Assembly (NCBI RefSeq): GCF_001500125.1 | Contig: NZ_LQIV01000034.1 | Span: forward strand, 1 to 64,000 | Origin: Mycobacterium sp. IS-1742 | Lineage (GTDB): Bacteria > Actinomycetota > Actinomycetes > Mycobacteriales > Mycobacteriaceae | DNA length: 64,000 nucleotides | Direction of reading: 5' to 3' | Shown here: piece after piece, positions 1 through 8,734 of the stretch | Layout of the letters: each line of letters opens with the position of its first letter | Position numbering within the stretch: the stretch's first letter is position 1 | Notes under the pieces: model-generated | Databases searched by the model: none | What the model saw: only the letters and a program-made list of their open reading frames with translations | Told to the model about the DNA's origin: nothing | Made by a program: the position numbers and the translations under genes

Positions 1-459
1 CGCTGGATGACGCAGGTCAGGCCACCGGCGCCCAACGTCAACGCGTGGCCGCCCGTGAGCCCCGCCGAGTTCACCGCGATGAACGGCACCTGGTACGCGT
101 TCGGCGCCCCCGGTGGCCTGACCTGCGTCATCCAGCGCGGCGGCGCCTACGGCTGCAGCGGCCCGATCCCCGCGGCCCCCAGCGGCGCGAACCTGGTCAG
201 CGGCGGTATCGGCGGTGTGCCGACGTTCGCCACCGCGGCGGCGCCGTTCACCAACGTGGTGGAGACGGTGAAACCGCTGCCGGCCAACACCCGCATCAGC
301 TTCCAAACGGTCAGCTGCGGCACCGACGGCACGATGACCACGTGCGTGGACGCGCACAACGGCGCGGGCTTCGTCATCAGCCCCACCGCCAGCTTCGTGC
401 TGCAGCCCAGCAACCCGCTGCTGCTGCCCCGGGAGGGCCGCAACCCCTACTTCAACTGA
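1..459 (+). CDS. Secreted-type hypothetical protein, 5' end outside window
   Basis: The reading frame is open from the first base and ends in TGA, so the start lies upstream; an in-frame ATG at position 7 is probably internal. The visible 152 residues are rich in Gly, Ala, Pro and Thr, with three well-spaced cysteines in a pattern typical of small exported mycobacterial proteins (motifs GLTCVIQ, YGCSGPI and TVSCGTDG). The sequence ends in NPYFN. I do not recognise a family with an assigned function. It converges on gpsA with a gap of only 3 bases, so the two transcripts must run into each other. Confidence 0.6.
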   Translation, partial: RWMTQVRPPAPNVNAWPPVSPAEFTAMNGTWYAFGAPGGLTCVIQRGGAYGCSGPIPAAPSGANLVSGGIGGVPTFATAAAPFTNVVETVKPLPANTRISFQTVSCGTDGTMTTCVDAHNGAGFVISPTASFVLQPSNPLLLPREGRNPYFN

Positions 460-462
460 CGT

Positions 463-1488
463 CTAGAAGCCCGAGCCGAACACCTCGTGGCCGGGCTTCT
501 CGGCCACCAGACCGCGGTAGGCCTGCTCGACCGTCGACCCGTGGTTGATCACGCCGTCGACCTCGCGGGCGATCGGCATGTTCAGGTCGTACTGCTGGGC
601 GAACTCCATGATGACCTTGGAGGCCTTGACGCCCTCGGCGACCTGGTTCATCCCCGCGATGATCTCGTCGATCGGCTTGCCGGCCCCGAGTTGCTCGCCG
701 ACGTGCCGGTTGCGGCTGCGCTGGCTGGTGCACGTGACGATCAGATCGCCCATCCCGGCCAGACCGGCGAAGGTGTCGCGGTGCCCACCCATGGCCTCGC
801 CGAGTTTCGACATCTCCCGCACCGCACGGGCGATCACCATGGCCCGGGTGTTCTCCCCGATGCCGAGTGAGTACCCCATGCCGACCGCGATCGCGTAGAC
901 GTTCTTCAACGCCCCCGCCATCTCGACACCCACCACGTCGTCGGTGGTGTAGGTGCGAAAACGCTTGGTGCGGAACAACTCCGCCAGCTGCGCCGCGAGG
1001 TGCGGATCCGGCATCGCCAGCACCGCCGCCGCGGCGTACCCGTCGGCGACCTCGCGGGCGATGTTGGGCCCGGCCAGGATTCCCGCCGGGTGCCCCGGCA
1101 GCACCTCGTCGACGATCTCGCTCATCCGCTTGTTGGTGCCCTGCTCGAGTCCCTTGACCAGCGACACCACCGGCACCCACGGCCGCAGTTCGGCGGCCAG
1201 TTCCTCGAGCACCCCGCGGAACCCGTGCGAGGGCACGCCCATGACGACGACGTCGGCGCTGTTGGCGGCCTCGGCGAAGTCGGTGGTCGCGCGCAGCGTC
1301 TCGCTGAGCACGCAGTCCTCACCGAGGTAACGCGCGTTGCGGTGGTTGGCGTTGATGTCCTTGGCGGTGTCCTCGGAGCGCACCCACTGCATCGTCGGCG
1401 CGCGCCGGGAACAGATCGATGCGACGGTGGTGCCCCAGGACCCACCCCCGAGGACGACGACTTTGGGCTGTCGTTGCGCGTGTGCCAT
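463..1488 (-). CDS. gpsA: NAD(P)H-dependent glycerol-3-phosphate dehydrogenase
   Basis: Reduces dihydroxyacetone phosphate to sn-glycerol 3-phosphate in the cytosol, the backbone precursor for phospholipids. The N-terminal dinucleotide-binding loop (VLGGGSWGTT, about residues 12-21), the segment AGPNIAREV and the conserved GVEMAGALKNVYAIA stretch with the catalytic lysine are all present. With ATG at 1488 the protein has 341 residues, normal for GpsA. A longer frame opens at 1545, but its first 19 residues look non-coding (Arg- and His-rich) and GpsA proteins usually start just before the glycine loop, so I chose 1488. The next gene is divergent. Confidence 0.93.
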   Translation of the reverse strand: MAHAQRQPKVVVLGGGSWGTTVASICSRRAPTMQWVRSEDTAKDINANHRNARYLGEDCVLSETLRATTDFAEAANSADVVVMGVPSHGFRGVLEELAAELRPWVPVVSLVKGLEQGTNKRMSEIVDEVLPGHPAGILAGPNIAREVADGYAAAAVLAMPDPHLAAQLAELFRTKRFRTYTTDDVVGVEMAGALKNVYAIAVGMGYSLGIGENTRAMVIARAVREMSKLGEAMGGHRDTFAGLAGMGDLIVTCTSQRSRNRHVGEQLGAGKPIDEIIAGMNQVAEGVKASKVIMEFAQQYDLNMPIAREVDGVINHGSTVEQAYRGLVAEKPGHEVFGSGF

Positions 1489-1592
1489 GGCGATCAGCGT
1501 AGGACGGTGCCGCCGCTCGGGAGGCCGATTCGATTGGTGCAGCAACCGTGTCCCGGGCGGGGCGATAATGAGGACTCGTCGGCTCAGGGGGT

Positions 1593-3443
1593 GTGGTGAC
1601 GGTTTCGCTGTCGGTGGTGGAGACCTCCCACCCGGACGGCCTCACCGACGCCGCCGGCCGGGTCCGCGAGAGCATCGCCCACCTCGACACGCTGATGGCT
1701 CGACAGCGCCTCGCCCTGGCGGACCTGCGCGCGAACTGGCAGGGCAAGGCCGCGGCGGCGGCGACCGCCAGGGCCGAAACGAACCTCGACCGGCAGGAGG
1801 AGCTGGCGGCCCGGCTGCAGGCGGTGCAGTCGGCGCTGCAGACGGGTGGGGCGCAGCTGTCGTCGACCGGGCGGGCACTGCTGATGCTGGTGACCAGTCT
1901 GCGCGCGACCGGCTGGCAGGTCGCCGACGACGGCACCTGCAGCCCGCCGCCGTATCTGCCCCCGGTCTTCACCGGGCTGGCGCCGGCGTGGACGGCCGTC
2001 ATCGGAAATCTGCTCGCCCAGTACGACGAGGCCGACCGGTCGACGGCCGCGGCCGTCGCCGCGGCGCTCGATGGCCCGCTGCCGCAGGCGCCGCCAGCCA
2101 CGCTCGACGATCCGCGGCAGCTGCCGGGAAAGGACACCGCACCCGACGACGTCAACAGGTGGTGGGACGCGCTCAGTCAGGCCGAGAGGGATGCCCTGAT
2201 CGCCGCCCATCCGCCGGAGTTGGGCAACCTCAGCGGTATTCCCGCCGGTGTCCGGGACCGGGTGAACCGGGCGGTGATGACCGATGACCTGAACCGCGTC
2301 CGAGACGTGGCCGCGCGCAACGGGGTTGGCGAGGACGACGTGCTGGCCGATCCGGCCCGCTACGGGCTGACCCAGACCGACGCCACCCGGTTCCACAACG
2401 CCCGGCGCACCGGCGAGGGGCTGGCGCATCAACGCGGGCCCAACCCCAAGAACCCGCGGCCGGTGATGCTGTGGGGCTATCAGCCGCTCGCCGACAACGG
2501 TCAGGGCCGGGCGGCGATCGCGATCGGCGACCCGGACACCGCGGAGAACACGGCGGTCATCGTGCCGGGCACCGGCAGCAGCGTGCGCGACGGTTGGCTG
2601 GCCGACGGCCGCAACGATGCGATCACCCTCTACGACCAGGCCAGGCTGGCCGATCCCGACGATCCGACCGCGGTGATCATGTGGATGGGCTACGACGCGC
2701 CCGACGGGTTCACCGACACCCGGATCGCCACCCCCGGCCTGGCGCGGGCGGGCGGTGATCTGCTGGCGGCCGACGTGAACGGGCTGGCGGCCACGCACAC
2801 CGGTCCGTCGCACGTGACGGTGATCGGCCACTCCTACGGGTCGACGACGGTGGCCGACGCGTTCGCGGGCAGCGGGATGCGCGCCGACGACGCGGTGCTC
2901 ATCGGCAGTCCGGGCACGGATCTGGCGAAGAGCGCCGCGGACTTCCACCTCGACGGCGGCAAGGTCTACGTGGGCGCCGCGTCCACCGACCCGGTCAGCT
3001 GGATCGGCACACCCGGGGACCTCCCGGCCGACGTCCTCAACCGCACCCTGGGATATCCGGTCGGGCCGGACGCCGGGCTCGGCACCGATCCGGCGGGCGA
3101 CGAGTTCGGCTCGGTGCGTTTCCGCGCCGAAGTGGCCGGCGAGGACGGTCTGGACGTGCATGATCATTCCCATTACTACGACCGAGGCAGCGAATCGATG
3201 CGGGCCATCACCGACATCGCCAGCGGCAACAGCCACCGGCTCGCGGAGCAGGATCTGCTCGCCGAGGGACGGCGGCAGCCGCACCTCACCACCCCCGATC
3301 ACCTCGACCTACCGTTCGGCGGGCGTATTCCGTTGCCGCACATCGACACCGACATTCCGGGCAGTCCCGCGTTCATCGACCCGGAAGCCGGCCGACCAGG
3401 GAGCTCTGTGACCACCGACCATGACTACAAACCGACCGGGTGA
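1593..3443 (+). CDS. DUF1023 alpha/beta hydrolase with WXG100-like N-terminal helical region
   Basis: Residues about 1-150 are helical and Ala-rich with the motif LRANWQGKAAAA, reminiscent of the W-x-G hairpin of type VII secretion substrates. The C-terminal half is an alpha/beta hydrolase of the DUF1023 type: VIVPGTGSS comes first, then VTVIGHSYGSTT with the nucleophile Ser414, and a late HDHSHYYD segment that may carry the catalytic His. No signal peptide is visible. GTG starts exist at 1593 and 1596. The coding end overlaps the following lipoprotein gene by 23 bases, so the two are translationally coupled. The substrate is unknown; export by a type VII system is an inference from the N-terminal region. 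Confidence 0.75.
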   Translation: MVTVSLSVVETSHPDGLTDAAGRVRESIAHLDTLMARQRLALADLRANWQGKAAAAATARAETNLDRQEELAARLQAVQSALQTGGAQLSSTGRALLMLVTSLRATGWQVADDGTCSPPPYLPPVFTGLAPAWTAVIGNLLAQYDEADRSTAAAVAAALDGPLPQAPPATLDDPRQLPGKDTAPDDVNRWWDALSQAERDALIAAHPPELGNLSGIPAGVRDRVNRAVMTDDLNRVRDVAARNGVGEDDVLADPARYGLTQTDATRFHNARRTGEGLAHQRGPNPKNPRPVMLWGYQPLADNGQGRAAIAIGDPDTAENTAVIVPGTGSSVRDGWLADGRNDAITLYDQARLADPDDPTAVIMWMGYDAPDGFTDTRIATPGLARAGGDLLAADVNGLAATHTGPSHVTVIGHSYGSTTVADAFAGSGMRADDAVLIGSPGTDLAKSAADFHLDGGKVYVGAASTDPVSWIGTPGDLPADVLNRTLGYPVGPDAGLGTDPAGDEFGSVRFRAEVAGEDGLDVHDHSHYYDRGSESMRAITDIASGNSHRLAEQDLLAEGRRQPHLTTPDHLDLPFGGRIPLPHIDTDIPGSPAFIDPEAGRPGSSVTTDHDYKPTG

Positions 3444-3975
3444 GCTGAGGCGGGCGGCGTTGGCCGTCACGCTGCTGGTGTGCACGATCGCGTCAGGAGG
3501 TTGCTCGATGTCCGAATCCCGGGGCGGCGCCGGAGAGGTCGTCAACCCGATGTCCGACGAACAGGCTGAGGCCCAGGTCGTCGACGCCGGCCGTCAGCTG
3601 CGCACCGTCGCCGGTCTGCAGGACGTGGGCGGCGGCTTCTCGTTCGAATCGTGCAACGACCAGGGTGAGCCGCCCTACCGCGGTCTGGTCGAGATGAGCG
3701 CGCAGCTGCCCGCGGGCACCGCCACCGACACCTACGCGCGGCAGGTCGCCGACGCCATGGTGGCGGCGGGCTGGACCGACGGGCCGCCGCCCGGAAAGAA
3801 GCCCTACGGCACGGTGATCCACCGGGACGGGGTGACGGTCGTGATGGGACCGGGCAACGTCGAGGGACTGCTGGCGTTCACGATCCAGGGGGAGTGCCGC
3901 AACACCACCGATCACCGCGACGACGGCAAGACCGTCGGCCGCGACATCACCGCGGCGTTGCTCAGCGGTAGTTGA
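3421..3975 (+). CDS. Putative lipoprotein paired with the DUF1023 hydrolase
   Basis: The N-terminus has a basic start (TNRPGELRRA), a hydrophobic stretch and a lipobox-like end (TIASGGCS, Cys about 29), so the mature protein should be lipid-anchored outside the membrane. The remaining roughly 155 residues contain two further cysteines (SCNDQGEPP and QGECRNTT) and no recognised catalytic motif. It starts inside the end of the hydrolase gene. Such hydrolase-lipoprotein pairs recur in actinobacteria, suggesting an inhibitor, chaperone or receptor role, but this is inference. The stop codon overlaps the convergent yajQ gene by 14 bases. Confidence 0.75.
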   Translation: MTTNRPGELRRAALAVTLLVCTIASGGCSMSESRGGAGEVVNPMSDEQAEAQVVDAGRQLRTVAGLQDVGGGFSFESCNDQGEPPYRGLVEMSAQLPAGTATDTYARQVADAMVAAGWTDGPPPGKKPYGTVIHRDGVTVVMGPGNVEGLLAFTIQGECRNTTDHRDDGKTVGRDITAALLSGS

Positions 3976-4453
3976 CGAACTGCAGGGCCACCTCGAGATC
4001 GGCCTGCTTGAGCAGGGCGATGACGGTCTGCAGGTCGTCGCGCTTCTTGCTGCTCACGCGGATCTCGTCGCCCTGGATCTGGGCCTTGACGCCCTTGGGG
4101 CCTTCGTCGCGGATGATCTTGGTGATCTTCTTGGCCTGCTCGCTGGTGATGCCTTCTTTGATGGTGCCGTTGACCTTGTAGGTCTTACCGCTGGGCTGCG
4201 GGTCGCCGGCGTCGAAGGCCTTCATCGAGATGTCGCGTCGGACGAGCTTCTCCTTGAAGACGTCGACGGCGGCCTTCACGCGTTCCTCGGTGGAGCTGAC
4301 GATCTCGATCGCCTCCTCGCCCTTCCAGGCGATGGTGGTGTCGGTGCCCCGGAAGTCGAAGCGGGTGCTCAACTCCTTGGCTGCCTGGTTCAGCGCGTTG
4401 TCGACCTCCTGACGATCGACCTTGCTCACGACGTCGAAGCTGGAATCCGCCAT
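3962..4453 (-). CDS. yajQ: YajQ family nucleotide-binding protein
   Basis: A 163-residue protein with the classic YajQ opening (ADSSFDVVSKVDRQEVDNA) and the conserved FDFRGTDT and KVNGTIKEGI segments, ending in LQFVNYR. YajQ proteins are small cytosolic double ferredoxin-like folds; some bind cyclic di-GMP and act with transcription regulators. An upstream in-frame start at 4501 would add 16 basic residues not seen in the family, so ATG 4453 is preferred; a GGAGGGAG-like Shine-Dalgarno lies just upstream of it on this strand. The gene is divergent from tRNA-Tyr. Confidence 0.92.
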   Translation of the reverse strand: MADSSFDVVSKVDRQEVDNALNQAAKELSTRFDFRGTDTTIAWKGEEAIEIVSSTEERVKAAVDVFKEKLVRRDISMKAFDAGDPQPSGKTYKVNGTIKEGITSEQAKKITKIIRDEGPKGVKAQIQGDEIRVSSKKRDDLQTVIALLKQADLEVALQFVNYR

Positions 4454-4554
4454 GGACTCGCTCCCTCCTGGCTTGTTCGGGCGTTTTCGTCTTCGGCCCA
4501 TCCTCGTTGTACCCTGCTAGTCGCACCAAATCCGAGAGGACGGTGCGACCACCC

Positions 4555-4637
4555 GGCAGGTTGCCCGAGCGGCCAATGGGAGCGGACTGTAAATCCGTCG
4601 GCTTACGCCTACGCAGGTTCGAATCCTGCACCTGCCA
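4555..4637 (+). tRNA. tRNA-Tyr (anticodon GTA)
   Basis: The acceptor arms GGCAGGT and ACCTGCC pair perfectly over 7 bp and are followed by the discriminator A. The D arm (GCCCGAGCGGCCAATGGGAGC), the anticodon loop CTGTAAA with GTA, a long class II variable arm as expected for bacterial tRNA-Tyr, and the T arm with GGTTCGAATCC are all visible. CCA is not encoded. Length is 83 nt. Confidence 0.96.
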
Positions 4638-4644
4638 CGCTGTG

Positions 4645-4672
4645 ATCAGGCCCCCTTTCGAGGGGGCCTGAT
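4645..4672 (+). terminator. Hairpin terminator after tRNA-Tyr
   Basis: A perfect 12-bp stem (ATCAGGCCCCCT / AGGGGGCCTGAT) closes a TTCG tetraloop 7 bases after the tRNA 3' end. No strong T-run follows, which is common for mycobacterial intrinsic terminators. Confidence 0.85.
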
Positions 4673-4752
4673 TGCGTGGTTGGGGCGAGCGTGAGCTTGT
4701 GACCGAGGTTCGGGCGAAATATCGCGCAGGAGCTCACGTTCGGCATTCACAA

Positions 4753-4790
4753 GCTTGTCTACCTGCCGCCCCGACGGCAGGTAGACAAGC
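4753..4790. repeat. Perfect 16-bp inverted repeat, strong hairpin
   Basis: The arms GCTTGTCTACCTGCCG and CGGCAGGTAGACAAGC are exact reverse complements separated by CCCCGA. It lies in the non-coding stretch between the tRNA terminator and the 3' end of the small convergent gene at 4.9-5.2 kb. It could be a bidirectional terminator, but there is no T-run on either side; it could also be a small-RNA end or a protein site. The arms repeat no other part of the window that I noticed. Confidence 0.8.
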
Positions 4791-4898
4791 GATTGTGACG
4801 TCGCATCCCCCGGGCGACGCACGTGGACTCGGCGGCTCGTGCGCGCCCCCACGCGAATCGCCCCGAGTCCTTGTCAAATAAACCAAGTGCCCAGCCCG

Positions 4899-5222
4899 TC
4901 AGGAATCGGGGTTTTCCCTACGTTGCTCATATGAGTGCAGGATCCGCGTCCCGACCTTGCTGCTCAACCGTTGTGGGGCCAGCCCGGCCTGCTCACATGT
5001 GCGCGAGACGAGGCTCGGTTCACAGCCGTCGAACACGCCGTAGAGCACCTCGTCGGAGGGCACGGCGACCGTCAGGACGAGGTGGATGTCGGTGCCCTCG
5101 GCGCGCATCCGCGCCGCCACCGACTCGATGCGTGCGACGAAGGCGTCGATCAACTCTTCGGAGAGGTCCGGCAGATACCACTCGGCCAGACATCCCGACG
5201 TCTGAGCGTCGACTGTGAGCAT
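4899..5222 (-). CDS. Small conserved mycobacterial hypothetical protein
   Basis: Encodes 107 residues from ATG 5222 (a GTG at 5228 would add two). The pattern of alternating strand and helix (WYLPDLSEELIDAF, IHLVLTVAVPSDEVLYGVF and VSRTCEQAGLAPQRLS) suggests a compact ferredoxin-like alpha/beta fold, as in DUF4242-type proteins. The hydrophobic core segments look like real coding sequence. No catalytic motif is evident. It has no operon partner: a hairpin region follows it and about 0.5 kb of non-coding DNA precedes it. Confidence 0.7.
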   Translation of the reverse strand: MLTVDAQTSGCLAEWYLPDLSEELIDAFVARIESVAARMRAEGTDIHLVLTVAVPSDEVLYGVFDGCEPSLVSRTCEQAGLAPQRLSSKVGTRILHSYEQRRENPDS

Positions 5223-5228
5223 GCCCAC

Positions 5229-5756
5229 ACGTTAGATCGCATCGGCTGCCGACGAATTGGGGAATTCCCTATCCTTTCCCACCCCTTGCGGCGGCGCCGA
5301 TGAGCGGTACGCCCGTGCAAGATCAGCGATTTAGTTGCAAACGCGAGAACATGGTCCTACGCACCGGAAGGTGTTTTCGATCGGTACATCTTTCGCGGAC
5401 CGAAATAGCTGTGGTCCACCTCGGCGGCTAACCGCGGTACGTGAGGTCGCCCGACGAGAATTCGCTATCGGTTTCAAGTACAAGCGGTTGACATGCTTCG
5501 TTGCCCGTCATCGAAACCGGTCGTGAGATAGCTAACTTGCTCTTTCAACGTTCAGTAGCTCGGCAGCGTGCACCGCTGCGAAAATAACTGTCGATCGGCG
5601 TAGCCAGGTCTGCGCATACCGGCGTCGGCGGGGCCTGGGCAAACAAAACAAACCCGACTTACGGAAAGGACAAATTTCCCCTGAGCTCGGTGCGATAGTG
5701 ATCTCCGCGCGCCCTGTGGAGGCGTTCGCACGGGGATTCGAGGGGGCGCTCGAGCA
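5229..5756. other. 528-bp non-coding stretch upstream of the secreted propeller gene
   Basis: This is clearly less GC-rich than its surroundings, especially 5320-5680, and I see no convincing gene on either strand. It probably carries promoters for the divergent genes on both sides. A TTGACA hexamer occurs at 5488-5493, but no good -10 box sits 16-18 bases downstream. The region ends in a weak purine-rich ribosome-binding stretch (GGGGATTCGAGGGGG) before ATG 5757. Confidence 0.5.
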
Positions 5757-8729
5757 ATGACAGCTAACGACCGCAAGGTGACATCCACCTACGCCGCATA
5801 CATCGGACGCGTCGGCGCGCTGGCGATCGCGCTCGGCGTCGGTGGAGCCGTGGCAACGACACCGGGGGTTGCCTGGGCTGACGATTCCCCGTCGTCGACG
5901 GCCGGACCAGCCGACGCCTCGACCGGGGCGCAGACGGCCCCCACCACCGGCGACGGCGCCGTCGCGGACGAGCCTGCGTCGGACGTCACCGACGACGCCG
6001 AAGAAGCCGAAGAAGCCGAGGAAACCGAGGACGCCGAGGACACCGAGGAACTCGACGCGGACCTCGACGAGGAATTCGACGACCTCGACGGCACCGAGAA
6101 CCCCGACGGACTCGAGCAACCGCCCGCCGATCCGGTCGACGAGCCCGAGGTTTCCGAACCGGTCATCGAGACACCGACCGACACCGGTTTCCCCGCGCAG
6201 GGATCCGACGAACCGCCCGCAGGCGGCGAGGCCGCCCAGCCCGTCGACGCGGCCGACCCTGTCGACGCCGCGCCACCGGAGCCCGAGACCACGGGCCTCG
6301 ACGCGGGCGCGGCGAGCATCGCGTCGACGAACAGCCGTTCCGCGCAGACGCTCTCGCTGACCGACGACTCGGCGCTGATGACCTCTGCGCGCACCCAGCT
6401 CGCGGGTCTGCCGCCGCTGCGGCTGAATCTGCCGACCCCCGAACAGTTCATCGCGAGCATCCCCGCGCCCGTGGTGACCTGCCTCTGCGGCGTCATCAAC
6501 ACGGTGACCAACTTCTTCGACACCGTGCTCAAACCGATGCTCGGCGGCGTGACCGGAGGAGCGGGAGCAGCGGGCCCGGGTCCCGCGGCACCCGGACCGT
6601 CACCGGCGCTGTGGGCGGTCGCCGCCTGGGTCCGGCGACAGGCCACCCAGGCGATCGACGGCTTCATCGCGTCCCCGCTGGGCACCCCGATCCGGATGGT
6701 GATGACGGCCGTGGACGACTTCGGCGACTCCCCGCAGGGCCGCGCACTGGGTGCCGCGGTCACCCAGTTCCTCGGGCAGTGCGGCCCGAGTGCGGACCTG
6801 CCTGCCGAACTGGACCGCACGGTGCTGGTCTCCGGTCTCACCGAGCCGACCGATTTCAAGATCCTCAACAAGCATCACGAGAGTGGGGTCGACCGGATCT
6901 TCATCGCCGAGAAGGGCGGTTCGATCAAGGTCTACAACCCGGACACGCGCACGGTCAGCACGCTGACGGTGATCTCCACGACCACCGGCGGCGAGCGGGG
7001 CCTGACCGGCATCGAGGTTCATCCCGACTTCTGGCACAAGGACGAATTCGGTTACCGGTCGATCTACGTCGCCTACACGGCCGGCGACACGAACAGGGAC
7101 ACTCTGTCGCGTCTGGTGCTGTCCGAGGACATGACGACGGTCGTGAGCTCCGAGATCCTCATCCGGTCGACCGAGAACGCCAACAACTTCCACCACGGCG
7201 GCGATCTCGCGTTCGACAACGAGGGCGAGCACCTCTACTGGGTGGTCGGCGACAACACCGAGGGGGTGGTGAACTCCCAGAGCCTGAGCAACATCCACGG
7301 CAAGGTTCTGCGGCTCAACCCGGACGGCTCGGTGCCCGAGGACAATCCGTTCGTCGACGGCGACACCACGACGGCGAGCCCAGCCGACTACATCTACGCC
7401 TACGGCTTCCGCAACCCCTTCCGGCTGACGTTCACGCCCAACGGGAAGCTGCTCGTCGCCGATGTGGGCGAGGCCAAGTGGGAAGAACTCAACCTCGTGG
7501 TGAAGGGCGGCAACTACGGCTGGCCGCAGGCCGAGGGCAACTGCACCGGCTGCGCCTCGATCAACCCCATCTATGCGTACAAGCATTCGGCGCCACCCGC
7601 CAACGCGGGCGCGATCACGTCGGTGACGGTCTTCGACGGCGCCGGCTTCCCCGAGGAGTACCGCAACCGGGTGTACATCGCCGATTACAGCCAGGGCTGG
7701 ATCCGCGTGCTCGACTTCGACGAGCAGTACAGCAGCCTCATCAGCGCGAAGACGTTCTGGGGCAATGCCGGTGCGACGGTCAACCTGGCGCAGGGGGCGG
7801 ACGACAACCTCTACCAGCTGACGATCTATCCCGGCGAGTTGTCGATGATCTCCCCGTCCGGCGGCAACCGGGCGCCCACCGCCGTCATCGACGCCTCGCC
7901 GACCACGACGGCGGAGAAGACGCTGACCGTCAACTTCTCCGGTCTGCGGTCGTACGACCCCGACGACGAGGACAACCTCACCTACCGTTGGGATTTCGGC
8001 GACGGCAACACGTCCACCTCGGCGACCCCGGTCAACCAGTTCACGACCACCGGGGCCTACAGCACCTACACGGTCACGCTGACGGTCAGCGACGGCGAGA
8101 AGACGAACACGACCACGCAGAAGGTGACGGTGGGCAGCACGCCGCCGGTCGCGCAGATCGTGAGTTTCCCGTCGTCGTACAACGCCGGCGACACCATCAC
8201 GTTCCGGGGTTCGGGCACCGATGCGCAGGACCGCCCGGACGGTGCGCCGCTGCCGTCCACCGCGTACAAGTGGACGGTCGTGTTCCACCACAACGAGCAC
8301 ACCCACCCGTTCGCCGACAACATCGTCGGGGAGACGGCCACCATCACGATCCCGCGCTCACGCGATCAGATCGACGGCACCTGGTATCGCGTGCATCTCA
8401 CGGTCACCGACAGCAGCGGTCTGTCGACCTCGACCTACGAGGACATCATGCCGAACCTGGTCGACCTGACCATCGCCGCGAGCGATCCGGGCGCGAGGTT
8501 CACGATCGACGGGTTGCCCTACACGGGTTCCTACACCGAACGCGCCGTCGTGGGTGTGGATTACGTCGTCAGTGCCCCCACGACCCAGACGGTCAACGGC
8601 AGGCAGCTGACGTTCGACGGGTGGTCCGACGGCGGTACAGCCACGCACACGATCCGGGTTCCGGCAGACGCGACGACCTACACGGCCAATTACGTCACCG
8701 CGGGGGCGAACCTGCAGCAGGTGGTGTGA
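5757..8729 (+). CDS. Secreted PQQ-type sugar dehydrogenase propeller protein with PKD-like domains
   Basis: A 990-residue exported protein. Residues 1-42 form a signal peptide ending AWA|DD. Residues about 45-200 are low-complexity, very acidic (repeated EEAEEAEETEDAED) and Pro/Ala-rich, and look like a cell-wall spacer. Residues about 350-705 match the glucose/sorbosone dehydrogenase beta-propeller: LVSGLTEPTDF, FHHGGDLAFDNEG, YGFRNPFRLTF and GGNYGWPQAEGNC. Residues about 704-793 form a PKD domain (YRWDFGDGNTSTS), followed by a second Ig-like domain and a small beta domain. PQQ-dependent oxidation of a sugar at the cell surface is plausible, but it may be a binding protein. It stands alone, convergent with the LuxR gene. 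Confidence 0.85.
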   Translation: MTANDRKVTSTYAAYIGRVGALAIALGVGGAVATTPGVAWADDSPSSTAGPADASTGAQTAPTTGDGAVADEPASDVTDDAEEAEEAEETEDAEDTEELDADLDEEFDDLDGTENPDGLEQPPADPVDEPEVSEPVIETPTDTGFPAQGSDEPPAGGEAAQPVDAADPVDAAPPEPETTGLDAGAASIASTNSRSAQTLSLTDDSALMTSARTQLAGLPPLRLNLPTPEQFIASIPAPVVTCLCGVINTVTNFFDTVLKPMLGGVTGGAGAAGPGPAAPGPSPALWAVAAWVRRQATQAIDGFIASPLGTPIRMVMTAVDDFGDSPQGRALGAAVTQFLGQCGPSADLPAELDRTVLVSGLTEPTDFKILNKHHESGVDRIFIAEKGGSIKVYNPDTRTVSTLTVISTTTGGERGLTGIEVHPDFWHKDEFGYRSIYVAYTAGDTNRDTLSRLVLSEDMTTVVSSEILIRSTENANNFHHGGDLAFDNEGEHLYWVVGDNTEGVVNSQSLSNIHGKVLRLNPDGSVPEDNPFVDGDTTTASPADYIYAYGFRNPFRLTFTPNGKLLVADVGEAKWEELNLVVKGGNYGWPQAEGNCTGCASINPIYAYKHSAPPANAGAITSVTVFDGAGFPEEYRNRVYIADYSQGWIRVLDFDEQYSSLISAKTFWGNAGATVNLAQGADDNLYQLTIYPGELSMISPSGGNRAPTAVIDASPTTTAEKTLTVNFSGLRSYDPDDEDNLTYRWDFGDGNTSTSATPVNQFTTTGAYSTYTVTLTVSDGEKTNTTTQKVTVGSTPPVAQIVSFPSSYNAGDTITFRGSGTDAQDRPDGAPLPSTAYKWTVVFHHNEHTHPFADNIVGETATITIPRSRDQIDGTWYRVHLTVTDSSGLSTSTYEDIMPNLVDLTIAASDPGARFTIDGLPYTGSYTERAVVGVDYVVSAPTTQTVNGRQLTFDGWSDGGTATHTIRVPADATTYTANYVTAGANLQQVV

Positions 8730-8734
8730 TCCGC

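Noticed and set aside
1584..3302. 572-residue open frame on the minus strand
   Set aside because: Antisense to the DUF1023 hydrolase gene; composition is that of a shadow.
5488..5530. TTGACA-based promoter for the propeller gene
   Set aside because: No acceptable -10 hexamer lies at the right distance; kept only as a remark in the intergenic entry.
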